Source: an uncultured Phascolarctobacterium sp.
GTDB taxonomy: Bacteria; Bacillota; Negativicutes; Acidaminococcales; Acidaminococcaceae
DNA: 15,426 nt
Assembly: GCA_945949475.1 (NCBI GenBank)
Contig: CAMFET010000005.1
Span: 1-15,426 of the forward strand
Direction: 5' to 3'
Shown here: positions 1 through 7,875 of the stretch, in pieces
How the letters are laid out: every line of letters begins with the position of its first letter
How positions within the stretch are numbered: the stretch's first letter is position 1
Program-made: the position numbers and the translations under genes
Notes under the pieces: generated by a model
The model's database searches: none
What the model was told of the DNA's origin: nothing
The model's input: the letters and a program-made list of their open reading frames with translations, nothing else

Positions 1-54
1 CTGGGCGAGATTTTTTTGGCGAACGGCGAGGGCAGGCGTATACGTGTGAGGTAG
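1..54 (+). other. Possible C-terminal tail of an upstream gene
   Basis: Frame 1 is open from the window edge to a TAG at 52-54 and reads LGEIFLANGEGRRIRVR. The stretch is visibly more GC-rich than the cas3 gene that follows. This would fit the last codons of a gene ending just upstream of cas3, but 17 residues are too few to name a family. The other two + frames are also open for 46 to 60 bases, so the reading is uncertain. From 55 to 96 I see only A/T-rich leader-like sequence and no convincing promoter for cas3. Confidence 0.2.
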
Positions 55-96
55 GAGAATTTTAGCAGAAAAAAAGTGTATAAAAAAATTGCTGGC

Positions 97-102
97 AGGA
101 GG
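97..102 (+). promoter_or_regulatory. Ribosome binding site that fixes the cas3 start
   Basis: AGGAGG lies 9 nt upstream of ATG 112. The alternative in-frame GTG at 76 has only an AGGAG at 53-57, 18 nt away, which is too far. ATG 112 is therefore the preferred start. Confidence 0.75.
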
Positions 103-111
103 ATAAATAAA

Positions 112-2256
112 ATGCATTATATTGGGCATAAAAGCGATGATGGTGAAAATAGAGAACAAGCTCTCATTGAACATTTGAATGGAACAAGTACTTTATGTGC
201 TGAGTTTGCCAAAAAATTTACAATGGAAGAAATAGGAAAGCTGCTAGGTTTATATCATGATATTGGAAAGTATTCTACTGGTTTCCAAAAACGTATTCAA
301 CAGAATGGGCCTAAAGTAGATCATTCAACTGCAGGGGCACAATTACTTGGAAAATATTTTGTGCCATTTGCTTTTTGTATTGCAGGCCATCATAGTGGTT
401 TAATGAATCTTGGCGTAAGAGGTGATATTGATAACGGAACTTTGGTAGCTCGTATGAGAAAGGAATTAGTAGGAATTTTAGATTATAGTGCCTTTAAAAA
501 CGAATTACCTGAATTAAGTGTAAACAAAAAACTTTTTCCGGCTTTCGGTGATACCTTTTCAGCTATGTTTTTCACAAGAATGCTATTTTCCTGTTTGGTA
601 GATGCTGATTTCTTAGATACAGAAAGGTTTATGAGACCTAATACTTTGAAGCGGGGGGATTTTTCCAGTTTAGAAGAGCTATACAAACGATATAATGCCT
701 ATATTATGGCTTGGGGTAATCCTACAAATAAATTGGATGAAAAACGTACGGAAATTCGTGAAGAATGTATTAATGCAGCTCATGGTCAAGAAGGCATTTA
801 TACGTTAACTGTTCCTACTGGTGGTGGTAAAACAATCGCATCGCTTGGTTTTGCTTTGGAGCATGCGATGCAACATAAAAATAAAGAACGTATTATCTAT
901 GTAATTCCTTATACTTCCATTATTGAGCAGACCGCTGATGTTTTTCGTTCTATCGTAGGAAGTGAGAATGTAGTTGAACATCATATGAATGTTGATTATG
1001 ATGATGCAGAATTTGGCGATGAAAAACAAAAAGAAAATGAACGTAAAAAGCTGGCAACGGAAAATTGGGATGCACCGATTATAGTAACGACTAATGTGCA
1101 GTTTTTTGAATCATTATATGGCAATAAAACAAGTCGTTGTCGTAAGTTGCATAATATTGCTAATAGCATTGTCATTTTTGATGAAGCTCAGATGTTGCCT
1201 AATGATTATTTAATTCCTTGTATGCGAGCTATAAGGGAATTAGTAAGTAATTATCATGTGACTGCGGTATTGTGTACAGCAACGCAGCCTAGTTTGAAGA
1301 AATATTTTACTGAAGATGTACAACTACATGAAATTTGTTCTAATGTAGATGATTTGTATGATTTTTTTAGGCGTGTTCATTATGAAAAGACTGATTTTGA
1401 GGACACAGAAGCTTTGGTTGCACAACTTAATATACATAAACAGGTACTATGTATTGTTAATTCTAAAAAAGCTGCACAGAAAATTTTTGATGGCTTGAAC
1501 GGAGATGGTTGCTATCATTTATCAACTTTTATGTATCCGCAGCATAGACGAAAAATTTTGGCTGAAGTTAGGGAACGACTTAAGAATAATTTGCCGTGTA
1601 AGCTTGTAGCTACCAGTCTTGTTGAAGCGGGTGTCGATGTGGACTTCCCGGTAGTTTATCGTGAAATTGCTGGCTTAGATAGTATAATTCAGGCAGCCGG
1701 CAGGTGTAATCGTGAAAATAAAAGACCATTAGAAGAGAGTATTGTTTATATATTTGAAATTGAGAATGATGATACTAAAATCCCTAGTTTTATAAGATTA
1801 CCGAGAGAAATTACGCAAATGGTAATGCGTGATTTTAATGATATTTCATCTACAGCGGCAATAAAAAAATATTTTGATCAGTTACATGTAAATAAAGGCG
1901 AAAGCCTAGATATGCACAATATTTTGGGGATATCTGATAAGAGGATGTTGTTTAAAGATATTGCTTCAGATTTTAAGATTATAGGCGAAACTGGTCGAGG
2001 AGTTTTTATTCCATGTGATGATGCCAGCAAGAAGTTATTGGAACAACTGCGTGATGGCGTACGTAACCGTTCATTGATGAGAAAAGCAGGACAGTATATA
2101 GTAAATGTTTATGAAAATCAATTTCTTAAGTTGCAAGGAGCAGGAGTTATTGATGTTGTTGACGAAAATATTAATGTATTGGCTGATATGAGTATTTATG
2201 ATGTCCATAAGGGATTGATAGTAAATATTGATGATGGTGTTGGCGTGTTCTTTTAA
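112..2256 (+). CDS. cas3: CRISPR-associated nuclease-helicase Cas3 (type I-C)
   Basis: Cas3 is the ATP-dependent ssDNA translocase and nuclease that Cascade recruits to shred the target strand. The protein has 714 residues from ATG 112. An N-terminal HD nuclease domain covers about 1-200: the HD pair is at 49-50 (YHDIGK), followed by DH at 70-71, GHHSG at 92-96 and a late aspartate motif, LVDAD, ending at 166. A superfamily 2 helicase follows: Walker A TGGGKT at 236-241, DEAQ at 357-360, TAT at 389-391, the motif V-like VATSLVEAGVDVDFP at 499-513, and motif VI QAAGRCNRE at 527-535. All metal- and ATP-binding motifs look intact, so the enzyme should be active. HD and helicase are fused in one chain, as is normal for I-C. 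The gene is separated from cas5c by a stem-loop and a new promoter, so it is probably its own transcription unit. Confidence 0.97.
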   Translation: MHYIGHKSDDGENREQALIEHLNGTSTLCAEFAKKFTMEEIGKLLGLYHDIGKYSTGFQKRIQQNGPKVDHSTAGAQLLGKYFVPFAFCIAGHHSGLMNLGVRGDIDNGTLVARMRKELVGILDYSAFKNELPELSVNKKLFPAFGDTFSAMFFTRMLFSCLVDADFLDTERFMRPNTLKRGDFSSLEELYKRYNAYIMAWGNPTNKLDEKRTEIREECINAAHGQEGIYTLTVPTGGGKTIASLGFALEHAMQHKNKERIIYVIPYTSIIEQTADVFRSIVGSENVVEHHMNVDYDDAEFGDEKQKENERKKLATENWDAPIIVTTNVQFFESLYGNKTSRCRKLHNIANSIVIFDEAQMLPNDYLIPCMRAIRELVSNYHVTAVLCTATQPSLKKYFTEDVQLHEICSNVDDLYDFFRRVHYEKTDFEDTEALVAQLNIHKQVLCIVNSKKAAQKIFDGLNGDGCYHLSTFMYPQHRRKILAEVRERLKNNLPCKLVATSLVEAGVDVDFPVVYREIAGLDSIIQAAGRCNRENKRPLEESIVYIFEIENDDTKIPSFIRLPREITQMVMRDFNDISSTAAIKKYFDQLHVNKGESLDMHNILGISDKRMLFKDIASDFKIIGETGRGVFIPCDDASKKLLEQLRDGVRNRSLMRKAGQYIVNVYENQFLKLQGAGVIDVVDENINVLADMSIYDVHKGLIVNIDDGVGVFF

Positions 2257-2264
2257 CTTAAAAA

Positions 2265-2298
2265 ACAAATAGAGACGGAGGTACCCGTCTCTATTTGT
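2265..2298. terminator. Stem-loop after cas3, terminator-like
   Basis: Arms ACAAATAGAGACGG (2265-2278) and CCGTCTCTATTTGT (2285-2298) pair perfectly over 14 bp around a 6-nt loop, starting 8 nt after the cas3 stop. A run of A precedes the stem, so on the minus strand the hairpin is followed by a T-run and would be a classic intrinsic terminator. On the plus strand the sequence after the stem (GTGTGATTG) is not T-rich. Termination of cas3 is therefore likely but not textbook. It may instead protect the mRNA 3' end or block antisense transcription. Confidence 0.65.
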
Positions 2299-2312
2299 GT
2301 GATTGTTACAGT

Positions 2313-2450
2313 AGCACAACAATATTTCTATCCACATGAAAAATCATGACAATAGTATACTAGCAAAAACAAGTTTTTTATGCAAGTTTTTTCGAGATGA
2401 GTTGACAAAAGATAATATTAGGTATAGAATTATTCCAGAAGCACAACAAT
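2313..2450 (+). repeat. Direct repeat AGCACAACAAT flanking the cas5c promoter
   Basis: AGCACAACAAT occurs at 2313-2323 and again at 2440-2450. The first copy also ends an inverted repeat, ATTGTT (2302-2307) with AACAAT (2318-2323). One copy lies upstream of the cas5c promoter, and the other lies about 10-20 nt downstream of its -10 box, where a repressor could act. A regulatory role is inference from position only. Confidence 0.3.
2402..2430 (+). promoter_or_regulatory. Sigma-A-type promoter for cas5c-cas8c-cas7c
   Basis: A perfect -35 box TTGACA (2402-2407) is followed after 17 bp by TAGAAT (2425-2430, 5 of 6 matches to TATAAT). Transcription would begin near 2437, giving a short 5' UTR before the cas5c ribosome binding site at 2458. 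It lies downstream of the cas3 stem-loop, consistent with separate expression of the Cascade genes. Confidence 0.75.
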
Positions 2451-2457
2451 GAAAAAT

Positions 2458-2467
2458 AAAGGCGGTG
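2458..2467 (+). promoter_or_regulatory. Ribosome binding site that fixes the cas5c start
   Basis: AAAGGCGGTG is one mismatch from the anti-16S consensus and sits at the right distance from GTG 2473. The upstream in-frame ATG at 2449 has no ribosome binding site before it (GAAGCACAACA), and starting there would add eight residues (MKNKGGDN) that actually encode this site. Confidence 0.7.
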
Positions 2468-2472
2468 ATAAC

Positions 2473-3123
2473 GTGAGTATTAAATTAGAGGTTTGGGGTG
2501 ATTATGCATTATTTAGTCGCCCGGAGTTGGCTGTTGAGCGTGTTTCTTACGATTGTATAACGCCATCGGCAGCGCGTGGTGTTTTAGAAGCAATTTACTG
2601 GCATCCCGGCATGAAGTGGATCGTGGATAAAATCTATTTGCTTAGCCCTATTCGTTTTACTAACATTAGACGTAATGAGGTTAAGGCAAAAGCTAGTGGT
2701 AGCAAGGCAAGAAGTGTGATTAACGGAGCTGATGGTAAAGATTTATATCTTAATACTAAAGATGAAATTCAGCAGCGTGCGTCAATGGTGCTCAAGGATG
2801 TGCATTATGTTATCGAAGCGCATTTTGAAATGACGGATAAAGCTAATGCAGGTGATAATCCTGGTAAGTTTCAGGATATAATTAAGCGACGCATTACTAA
2901 AGGCCAATGTTACCATACACCATACTTTGGTTGTAGAGAATTTCCAGTGAATTATCGTATGTACGATTTTAACAATGTGCCTACGATTGCTGAAAATCGT
3001 GATTTAGGATTGATGCTCTATGACATGGATTATAGCGATTTAAACAGCATTAAGCCTATGTTTTTTAGAGCTGTATTTGTCAATGGCGTAATAGATCTTA
3101 CGCAATGTGAGGTATACAAATGA
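2473..3123 (+). CDS. cas5c: Cas5c (Cas5d), crRNA-processing endoribonuclease and Cascade subunit
   Basis: Type I-C lacks Cas6. Cas5c takes over pre-crRNA cleavage at the 3' base of the repeat hairpin and then holds the 5' handle of the crRNA in Cascade. The protein has 216 residues from GTG 2473 and opens with the family signature IKLEVWGDYALFSRPE, then EAIYWHPGMKW (about 39-49) and the RFTNIRRNEVK block (about 61-71). Tyr42 in EAIYWHP sits close to where the catalytic tyrosine of the characterised Bacillus halodurans enzyme lies (Y46). Lys108, His111 and His117 in the LKDVHYVIEAHF segment are candidates for its Lys/His partners, but this assignment is not aligned rigorously. The stop overlaps the cas8c start by 4 nt (ATGA), implying translational coupling. 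Confidence 0.95.
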   Translation: MSIKLEVWGDYALFSRPELAVERVSYDCITPSAARGVLEAIYWHPGMKWIVDKIYLLSPIRFTNIRRNEVKAKASGSKARSVINGADGKDLYLNTKDEIQQRASMVLKDVHYVIEAHFEMTDKANAGDNPGKFQDIIKRRITKGQCYHTPYFGCREFPVNYRMYDFNNVPTIAENRDLGLMLYDMDYSDLNSIKPMFFRAVFVNGVIDLTQCEVYK

Positions 3124-4889
3124 TACTGCAAGCATTAGTAGATTATTATGAGGCTTTAGCTGCTAAAGGAAAGGTGGCAAAACCAGGTTGGGGAAATGCC
3201 AAAATATCTTATGCGCTGAATATTGATAAACAGGGAAGGTTACTAAACCTTCTTTCTTTGAAAATTTCTGTGCAAAAAGGCAAGAAAACAGTCGAATTGC
3301 CACAGAACATATTGCTGCCGGAAGCAACTAAACGTACTGCAGGAGTTTCTGCACAGTTTTTATGGGATAACGCAAAATATGTTTTGGGTATAGATGCCAG
3401 TGGTAAAACTGAGCGTAGTAAGCAATGCTTTGAGGCAATGGCACAAAAATGTCAGGAAATATTAGCAGATGCTGTTGGTGAAAAAGCAATGGCACTAAAA
3501 GCATTTTTCGCAACTTGGCAACCAGAATTAGCACACGAAAATATGCTTTTACAGCCTTATATGGAAGATTTACTGGGTTCCGCTAACTTGATGTTTAAGG
3601 TTGATGGCGAAAGTGTAGAACAGGATGAAGAAATCAAACTGGCGTGGGATTCTTATAAAAGCCAGCAAGCTACGGATGTAGCTAAAGAAATTTGTTTGGT
3701 TACAGGCAAGGCTGCTCCTGTAGCTCGTTTGCATCCTAGTATTAAAGGGTTATATGGAGCACAGTCTTCTGGCGCAGCTTTGGTAGCGTTCAATGCTCCT
3801 GCTTATGAATCATACGAGCATAAGCAGGGCGACAATGCACCGGTCAGTGAGTATGCTGCTTTTGCTTATACAACAGCGCTGAATACGTTATTGTCGAATG
3901 ACAGAAATTATTTACGTATTGGTGATATGACTGTAGTCTTTTGGGCAGAAGGAGCAGATGAAGACAATGAGGATGTTTTTGGTGATATTTTTAGCAGTGC
4001 TAATGAGATTGTCAAAGACGAGGATATTAAGGGCTTTTTTGAAAAAGTTCGAGCTGGTAAGCCGTTTGAGATTAGTGATTTTACGGTTAAACCGGATAAC
4101 AAGTTTTATATTTTAGGATTATCGCCTAATGCTGCGAGAATTTCGGTACGCTTTTTCTTTATCAATACCTTTGGTAATTTTGTTAAAAATTATGAAAAAT
4201 ATTTTCGCGAATTTAAAATTATCAAACCGGGATTTGATAACAGGGTAAGTATACCATTATGGCAGATTCTACAGGAAACTGCTAATAAAAATTCCAAAGA
4301 TAAAGCTGCTACACCGTTGTTGACAGGTGCTGTTTTACGTAGTATTTTAAGCGGCACAAAATATCCTGAAGCGTTGTATCAGAATACAATTTTACGAGCA
4401 AAGGCTGATCAGGATAATCCGGATAAAAATATTACCAAAATTAGCAGAATCAAGGCGGCAATAATGAAGGCTTGCTTGATAAGAAATTACAAATATAATG
4501 AGGAGGTTGTTACTGTGGCATTAAATGAAGAATGCAAAAAAGTACCTTATGTGTTAGGAAGATTGTTTGCGGTGCTTGAGGATTTGCAGGAAAAAGCTAA
4601 TCCTGGTATTAATAGTACTATAAAGGATCGCTATTTTAACTCTGCATGTGCCAATCCTAGCATGACTTTTCCACTGTTGACTAAGCTTGCCAATACGCAT
4701 TTGAAGAAAATTTCATCACAAAAAGGCACTGTAATCTATTTTGAAAAGTTGATTGGTGAACTTATGAATAAACTTGAAGTTGATGATAATGCGATGCCGG
4801 CTCGTTTAAGCTTACCGGAACAAGGTGAATTTGTTCTCGGATATTATCATCAAGTGCAAAAACGCTACGAGAAAAAGGAGGAAAAATAA
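3120..4889 (+). CDS. cas8c: Cas8c (Csd1), large Cascade subunit
   Basis: Cas8c is the large subunit of I-C Cascade. It recognises the PAM (5'-TTC in studied I-C systems), stabilises the R-loop and recruits Cas3. The protein has 589 residues, ordinary for Csd1. It starts MILQALVDYYE, as is typical. The best-conserved block is at about 192-255: CLVTGKAAPVARLHPSIKG, then GAQSSGAALVAFNAPAYESY, then NAPVSEYAAFAYTTALN. A second block, FYILGLSPNAARISVRFF, is at about 329-346. No catalytic motif is expected. The start overlaps the cas5c stop by 4 nt, and the stop TAA directly abuts the cas7c ATG. The last 124 codons double as cas11c. No frameshift is visible. Confidence 0.96.
   Translation: MILQALVDYYEALAAKGKVAKPGWGNAKISYALNIDKQGRLLNLLSLKISVQKGKKTVELPQNILLPEATKRTAGVSAQFLWDNAKYVLGIDASGKTERSKQCFEAMAQKCQEILADAVGEKAMALKAFFATWQPELAHENMLLQPYMEDLLGSANLMFKVDGESVEQDEEIKLAWDSYKSQQATDVAKEICLVTGKAAPVARLHPSIKGLYGAQSSGAALVAFNAPAYESYEHKQGDNAPVSEYAAFAYTTALNTLLSNDRNYLRIGDMTVVFWAEGADEDNEDVFGDIFSSANEIVKDEDIKGFFEKVRAGKPFEISDFTVKPDNKFYILGLSPNAARISVRFFFINTFGNFVKNYEKYFREFKIIKPGFDNRVSIPLWQILQETANKNSKDKAATPLLTGAVLRSILSGTKYPEALYQNTILRAKADQDNPDKNITKISRIKAAIMKACLIRNYKYNEEVVTVALNEECKKVPYVLGRLFAVLEDLQEKANPGINSTIKDRYFNSACANPSMTFPLLTKLANTHLKKISSQKGTVIYFEKLIGELMNKLEVDDNAMPARLSLPEQGEFVLGYYHQVQKRYEKKEEK
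4501..4506 (+). promoter_or_regulatory. Internal ribosome binding site for cas11c inside cas8c
   Basis: AGGAGG (4501-4506) lies within the cas8c reading frame and is followed 8 nt later by an in-frame GTG at 4515. A perfect Shine-Dalgarno at ideal spacing inside a coding frame, at the expected place for the small subunit, is unlikely to be chance. A weaker alternative, AAGGCGG (4452-4458), sits 5 nt before ATG 4464. Confidence 0.75.
4515..4889 (+). CDS. cas11c: Cas11c, small Cascade subunit translated from inside cas8c
   Basis: In I-C systems studied so far the small (belly) subunit is not a separate gene but is produced from an internal start in the 3' part of cas8c. Here GTG 4515 is codon 466 of cas8c, is in frame, and is preceded by AGGAGG 8 nt upstream. 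The product would have 124 residues, starting (as Met) ALNEECKKVPYVLGRLF, and ends at the cas8c stop. Its length fits the roughly 120-140 residues of known Cas11c. Composition is helix-friendly and lysine-rich at the end (KRYEKKEEK), suited to a DNA-contacting belly protein. An alternative start is ATG 4464 (141 residues), with a poorer ribosome binding site. The function is known for the family; the exact start is inferred. Confidence 0.75.
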   Translation: MALNEECKKVPYVLGRLFAVLEDLQEKANPGINSTIKDRYFNSACANPSMTFPLLTKLANTHLKKISSQKGTVIYFEKLIGELMNKLEVDDNAMPARLSLPEQGEFVLGYYHQVQKRYEKKEEK

Positions 4890-5780
4890 ATGGCTGAAGT
4901 AATCAAGAACAGATATGAGTTTACAATTTTGTTCGACGTAGAAAACGGTAATCCGAATGGTGACCCGGATGCAGGCAACATGCCGCGTATTGATCCTGAA
5001 ACTGGTTATGGTATCGTTACTGATGTTTGCCTGAAACGCAAAATCAGAAATTGTGTTGAGACGATGTGCGAAGACAAAGAAGGCTATAAAATCTATATTA
5101 AAGATGGTGTGCCTCTGAACGAAAGCGATGATACTGCATATGTTGCGTTTGGCACTGATGAAAAGAAAATTAAGGAATTAAAAAAAGATGATCCTGGAAT
5201 TGATAAGAAAATTTGCCAATTTATGTGCAATAATTTCTTTGATATTCGTACTTTTGGTGCTGTTATGACTACATTCGTAAAGGCTGCTTTGAATTGTGGT
5301 CAGGTTCGCGGTCCTGTGCAGTTGGGCTTTGCTCGTAGCATTGATCCGATTGTGACACAAGAAGTTACAATTACCAGAGTTGCTATTACAACCAAAAAGG
5401 ATGCAGAAAATAAGAGTACAGAAATGGGACGTAAATATATTGTTCCTTACGCATTATACCGTGTAGATGGTTATATTTCTGCAAATCTTGCGCGCAAAGT
5501 AACTGGATTCAGTGAAGATGATTTGGCTTTGTTGTGGCAGGCAATTATCAATATGTTTGAATACGATCATTCTGCTGCTCGTGGCAATATGGCTGTACGT
5601 GAACTTATAGTATTTAAGCACGCTACAGAACTTGGTAATGCTCCTGCATACAAGTTGTTTGATACTGTTAGTGTTAAGCGCAAGGAAGGGGTTATTGCTG
5701 CCAGAAGCTATAGTGACTATGAAGTGGAAGTCGCAGAAAATAAACTTCCTGAAGGCGTAAGCTGTGTACGTATGATTTAA
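4890..5780 (+). CDS. cas7c: Cas7c (Csd2), crRNA-coating backbone subunit
   Basis: Cas7c polymerises along the spacer portion of the crRNA to form the Cascade backbone, about seven copies in studied I-C complexes. The protein has 296 residues and is full length. Hallmarks are FDVENGNPNGDPDAGNMPR (15-33), TDVCLKRKIRN (44-54), FFDIRTFGAVMTT (116-128), GQVRGPVQLGFARSIDPI (137-154), KYIVPYALYRVDGYISANLA (182-201) and DHSAARGNMAVREL (226-239). AGGAGG at 4876-4881 lies 8 nt before ATG 4890, inside the end of cas8c. A strong site fits the need for many copies. It is the last effector gene before the CRISPR leader, and no terminator separates it from the leader. Confidence 0.97.
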   Translation: MAEVIKNRYEFTILFDVENGNPNGDPDAGNMPRIDPETGYGIVTDVCLKRKIRNCVETMCEDKEGYKIYIKDGVPLNESDDTAYVAFGTDEKKIKELKKDDPGIDKKICQFMCNNFFDIRTFGAVMTTFVKAALNCGQVRGPVQLGFARSIDPIVTQEVTITRVAITTKKDAENKSTEMGRKYIVPYALYRVDGYISANLARKVTGFSEDDLALLWQAIINMFEYDHSAARGNMAVRELIVFKHATELGNAPAYKLFDTVSVKRKEGVIAARSYSDYEVEVAENKLPEGVSCVRMI

Positions 5781-5996
5781 GGAAAATTTTTTGTTAGCAA
5801 TTAATTTTTGTATAATTTACGTTCTTAGTGCGAAGTTATATGGAACATAAAATTTAGCTTAGGTTCGCAACTTGAGCTAGAATGGGAAAGCTATAAGTTT
5901 TCTCACATCAAAATAAAATTTTTAAGGATTTGAATTGAGCTAGTTCGCAATAAATACTTGATTTAAATGAATGTAGAAGTATTTTGTTTTGATGCT
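5781..5996 (+). promoter_or_regulatory. CRISPR leader
   Basis: This 216-bp A/T-rich stretch between cas7c and the first repeat holds no gene. It carries TGCGAA (5829-5834) facing TTCGCA at 5864-5869 and 5944-5949. It also carries two copies of TTGAGCTAG (5872-5880 and 5935-5943), each next to a TTCGCAA but in opposite order. Such motifs are plausible docking sites for the integration complex or a DNA-bending protein. The repeats read away from this side with the usual I-C 3' end (ATTGAAAT), which marks it as the leader and the site where new spacers enter. Confidence 0.85.
5788..5816 (+). promoter_or_regulatory. Predicted leader promoter for pre-crRNA
   Basis: A perfect -10 box TATAAT is at 5811-5816, with a weak -35 candidate TTTTTG at 5788-5793 (17-bp spacing). 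TTGTTA at 5791-5796 is a better match but only 14 bp away. Transcription would start near 5823 and cross the leader into repeat 1. The -10 is clear, the -35 is not. Confidence 0.5.
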
Positions 5997-6354
5997 GTCG
6001 CTCCCGTGAGGGAGCGTGGATTGAAATGCTCTCCCACTTTGGAGAAACTTTGGCCGTACGGGTCGCTCCCGTGAGGGAGCGTGGATTGAAATAAAAAATA
6101 ACTGCAAGTGCTCACGATGCAGCGAGTCGCTCCCGTGAGGGAGCGTGGATTGAAATCATAGCCCATTGGTAGCGATGCTGATAATTATAAGTCGCTCCCG
6201 TGAGGGAGCGTGGATTGAAATATTTTTGCTAGTAAAATAAAGTCGTAAAAAAACGCGTCGCTCCCGTGAGGGAGCGTGGATTGAAATATAAACCTTGTAA
6301 AGTGCTTCAACATATTTATTGTCGCTCCCGTGAGGGAGCGTGGATTGAAATTTT

Positions 6355-6382
6355 TTGATACGGTCATAATAGTATTTATATT
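6355..6382 (+). promoter_or_regulatory. Promoter-like sequence in spacer 6
   Basis: TTGATA (6355-6360) and TATATT (6377-6382) are spaced 16 bp apart, each a 5-of-6 match. It points down the array. In AT-rich DNA this could be chance. Confidence 0.3.
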
Positions 6383-7845
6383 AGTAGTCGCTCCCGTGAG
6401 GGAGCGTGGATTGAAATGCGATACTGCGGATGCGCTTGTTGACCGCCGCCGTCGCTCCCGTGAGGGAGCGTGGATTGAAATAATTTTCAAGGTGCTATCC
6501 GTCAAGTCAACCTTGTCGCTCCCGTGAGGGAGCGTGGATTGAAATTTCTACATAATTACCAACGGCATCCGTATATCCCGTCGCTCCCGTGAGGGAGCGT
6601 GGATTGAAATGTTGCCCCAGTGCCAAACGTGTTACCCGCCAAGTCGCTCCCGTGAGGGAGCGTGGATTGAAATTATTATATACACGTTCTTCCTTTTGTC
6701 CACGCCTCGTCGCTCCCGTGAGGGAGCGTGGATTGAAATCTCAACAGGAATACTATCAACATCACCGTATTTATGTCGCTCCCGTGAGGGAGCGTGGATT
6801 GAAATCTTTGTGCGGAATACCCAGCCTTTGTCAAGCAAAGCGTCGCTCCCGTGAGGGAGCGTGGATTGAAATAATGAGATGTTGTTTGTGCGTGACTTTA
6901 ATGTCAGTCGCTCCCGTGAGGGAGCGTGGATTGAAATCCGGCGGTGAAGAATTTATTGGCAGAAGCTATATGTCGCTCCCGTGAGGGAGCGTGGATTGAA
7001 ATGCCTGTTGCTTTGATGTTGGCTGGCGTTATATGTTGTCGCTCCCGTGAGGGAGCGTGGATTGAAATAGACATAACCTCAGGACACTCTAAGTCATACA
7101 GTGTCGCTCCCGTGAGGGAGCGTGGATTGAAATGGGACGTTGTAAACGCGCATCCGGACTTATAACACGTCGCTCCCGTGAGGGAGCGTGGATTGAAATA
7201 AGATATATCTGGCAGTATATGCACAAGTATCAAAGTCGCTCCCGTGAGGGAGCGTGGATTGAAATTTTTTGGCTATGATTTTGCTGATTCTCGTGTATTG
7301 TCGCTCCCGTGAGGGAGCGTGGATTGAAATCGCGCCTAAACCCGAAGTAAGCAAAAGCCCCTTGGTCGCTCCCGTGAGGGAGCGTGGATTGAAATGCTCA
7401 TCTTGGTGAGCAGGAGATTTTAAATAAAGAGTCGCTCCCGTGAGGGAGCGTGGATTGAAATATTAATCAACACTCCTCTTTAATTTTTTAATTTGTGTCG
7501 CTCCCGTGAGGGAGCGTGGATTGAAATTTACGTTAACTTATGATAATGCTCATGTTCCTTGTCGCTCCCGTGAGGGAGCGTGGATTGAAATATTAAGTTT
7601 TTACTGGAAAAATGAGCGGTAAAATAGTCGCTCCCGTGAGGGAGCGTGGATTGAAATTCTACGCTGTACACTTAGAGCATAGTGTAAACGGTCGCTCCCG
7701 TGAGGGAGCGTGGATTGAAATAATTTCACTGTCAGCATAAATACTTGCTGTTGCTTGTCGCTCCCGTGAGGGAGCGTGGATTGAAATATAAGACACATCA
7801 CTATTTATAATAAACGCGCGAGTCGCTCCCGTGAGGGAGCGTGGA

Positions 7846-7875
7846 TTGAAATGCCCTGCGGCTTATCTGTATAAT
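7846..7875 (+). promoter_or_regulatory. Hybrid promoter: -35 from repeat 29, -10 from spacer 29
   Basis: The repeat's TTGAAA (7846-7851, 5 of 6 to TTGACA) is followed 18 bp later by a perfect TATAAT (7870-7875) in spacer 29. All 112 repeats offer the same -35-like hexamer, so spacer content decides whether a promoter arises. Confidence 0.4.

Noticed and set aside
76..111. GTG 76 as the cas3 start
   Set aside because: Its nearest ribosome binding site is 18 nt away, while ATG 112 has AGGAGG at 9 nt. The extra 12 residues contain that site.
1180..1192. DEAQ instead of DEAH in Cas3 motif II as a sign of inactivation
   Set aside because: The catalytic D-E pair is present, the last residue varies within the Cas3 family, and all other motifs are intact.
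2071..2337. Minus-strand frame over the cas3 end, and other minus-strand frames over cas genes
   Set aside because: They overlap strongly conserved cas genes, lack recognisable domains and are shadows of the real frames.
2449..2472. ATG 2449 as the cas5c start
   Set aside because: There is no ribosome binding site upstream. GTG 2473 has a near-perfect one, and the family normally begins at this point (IKLEVWGDYALF).
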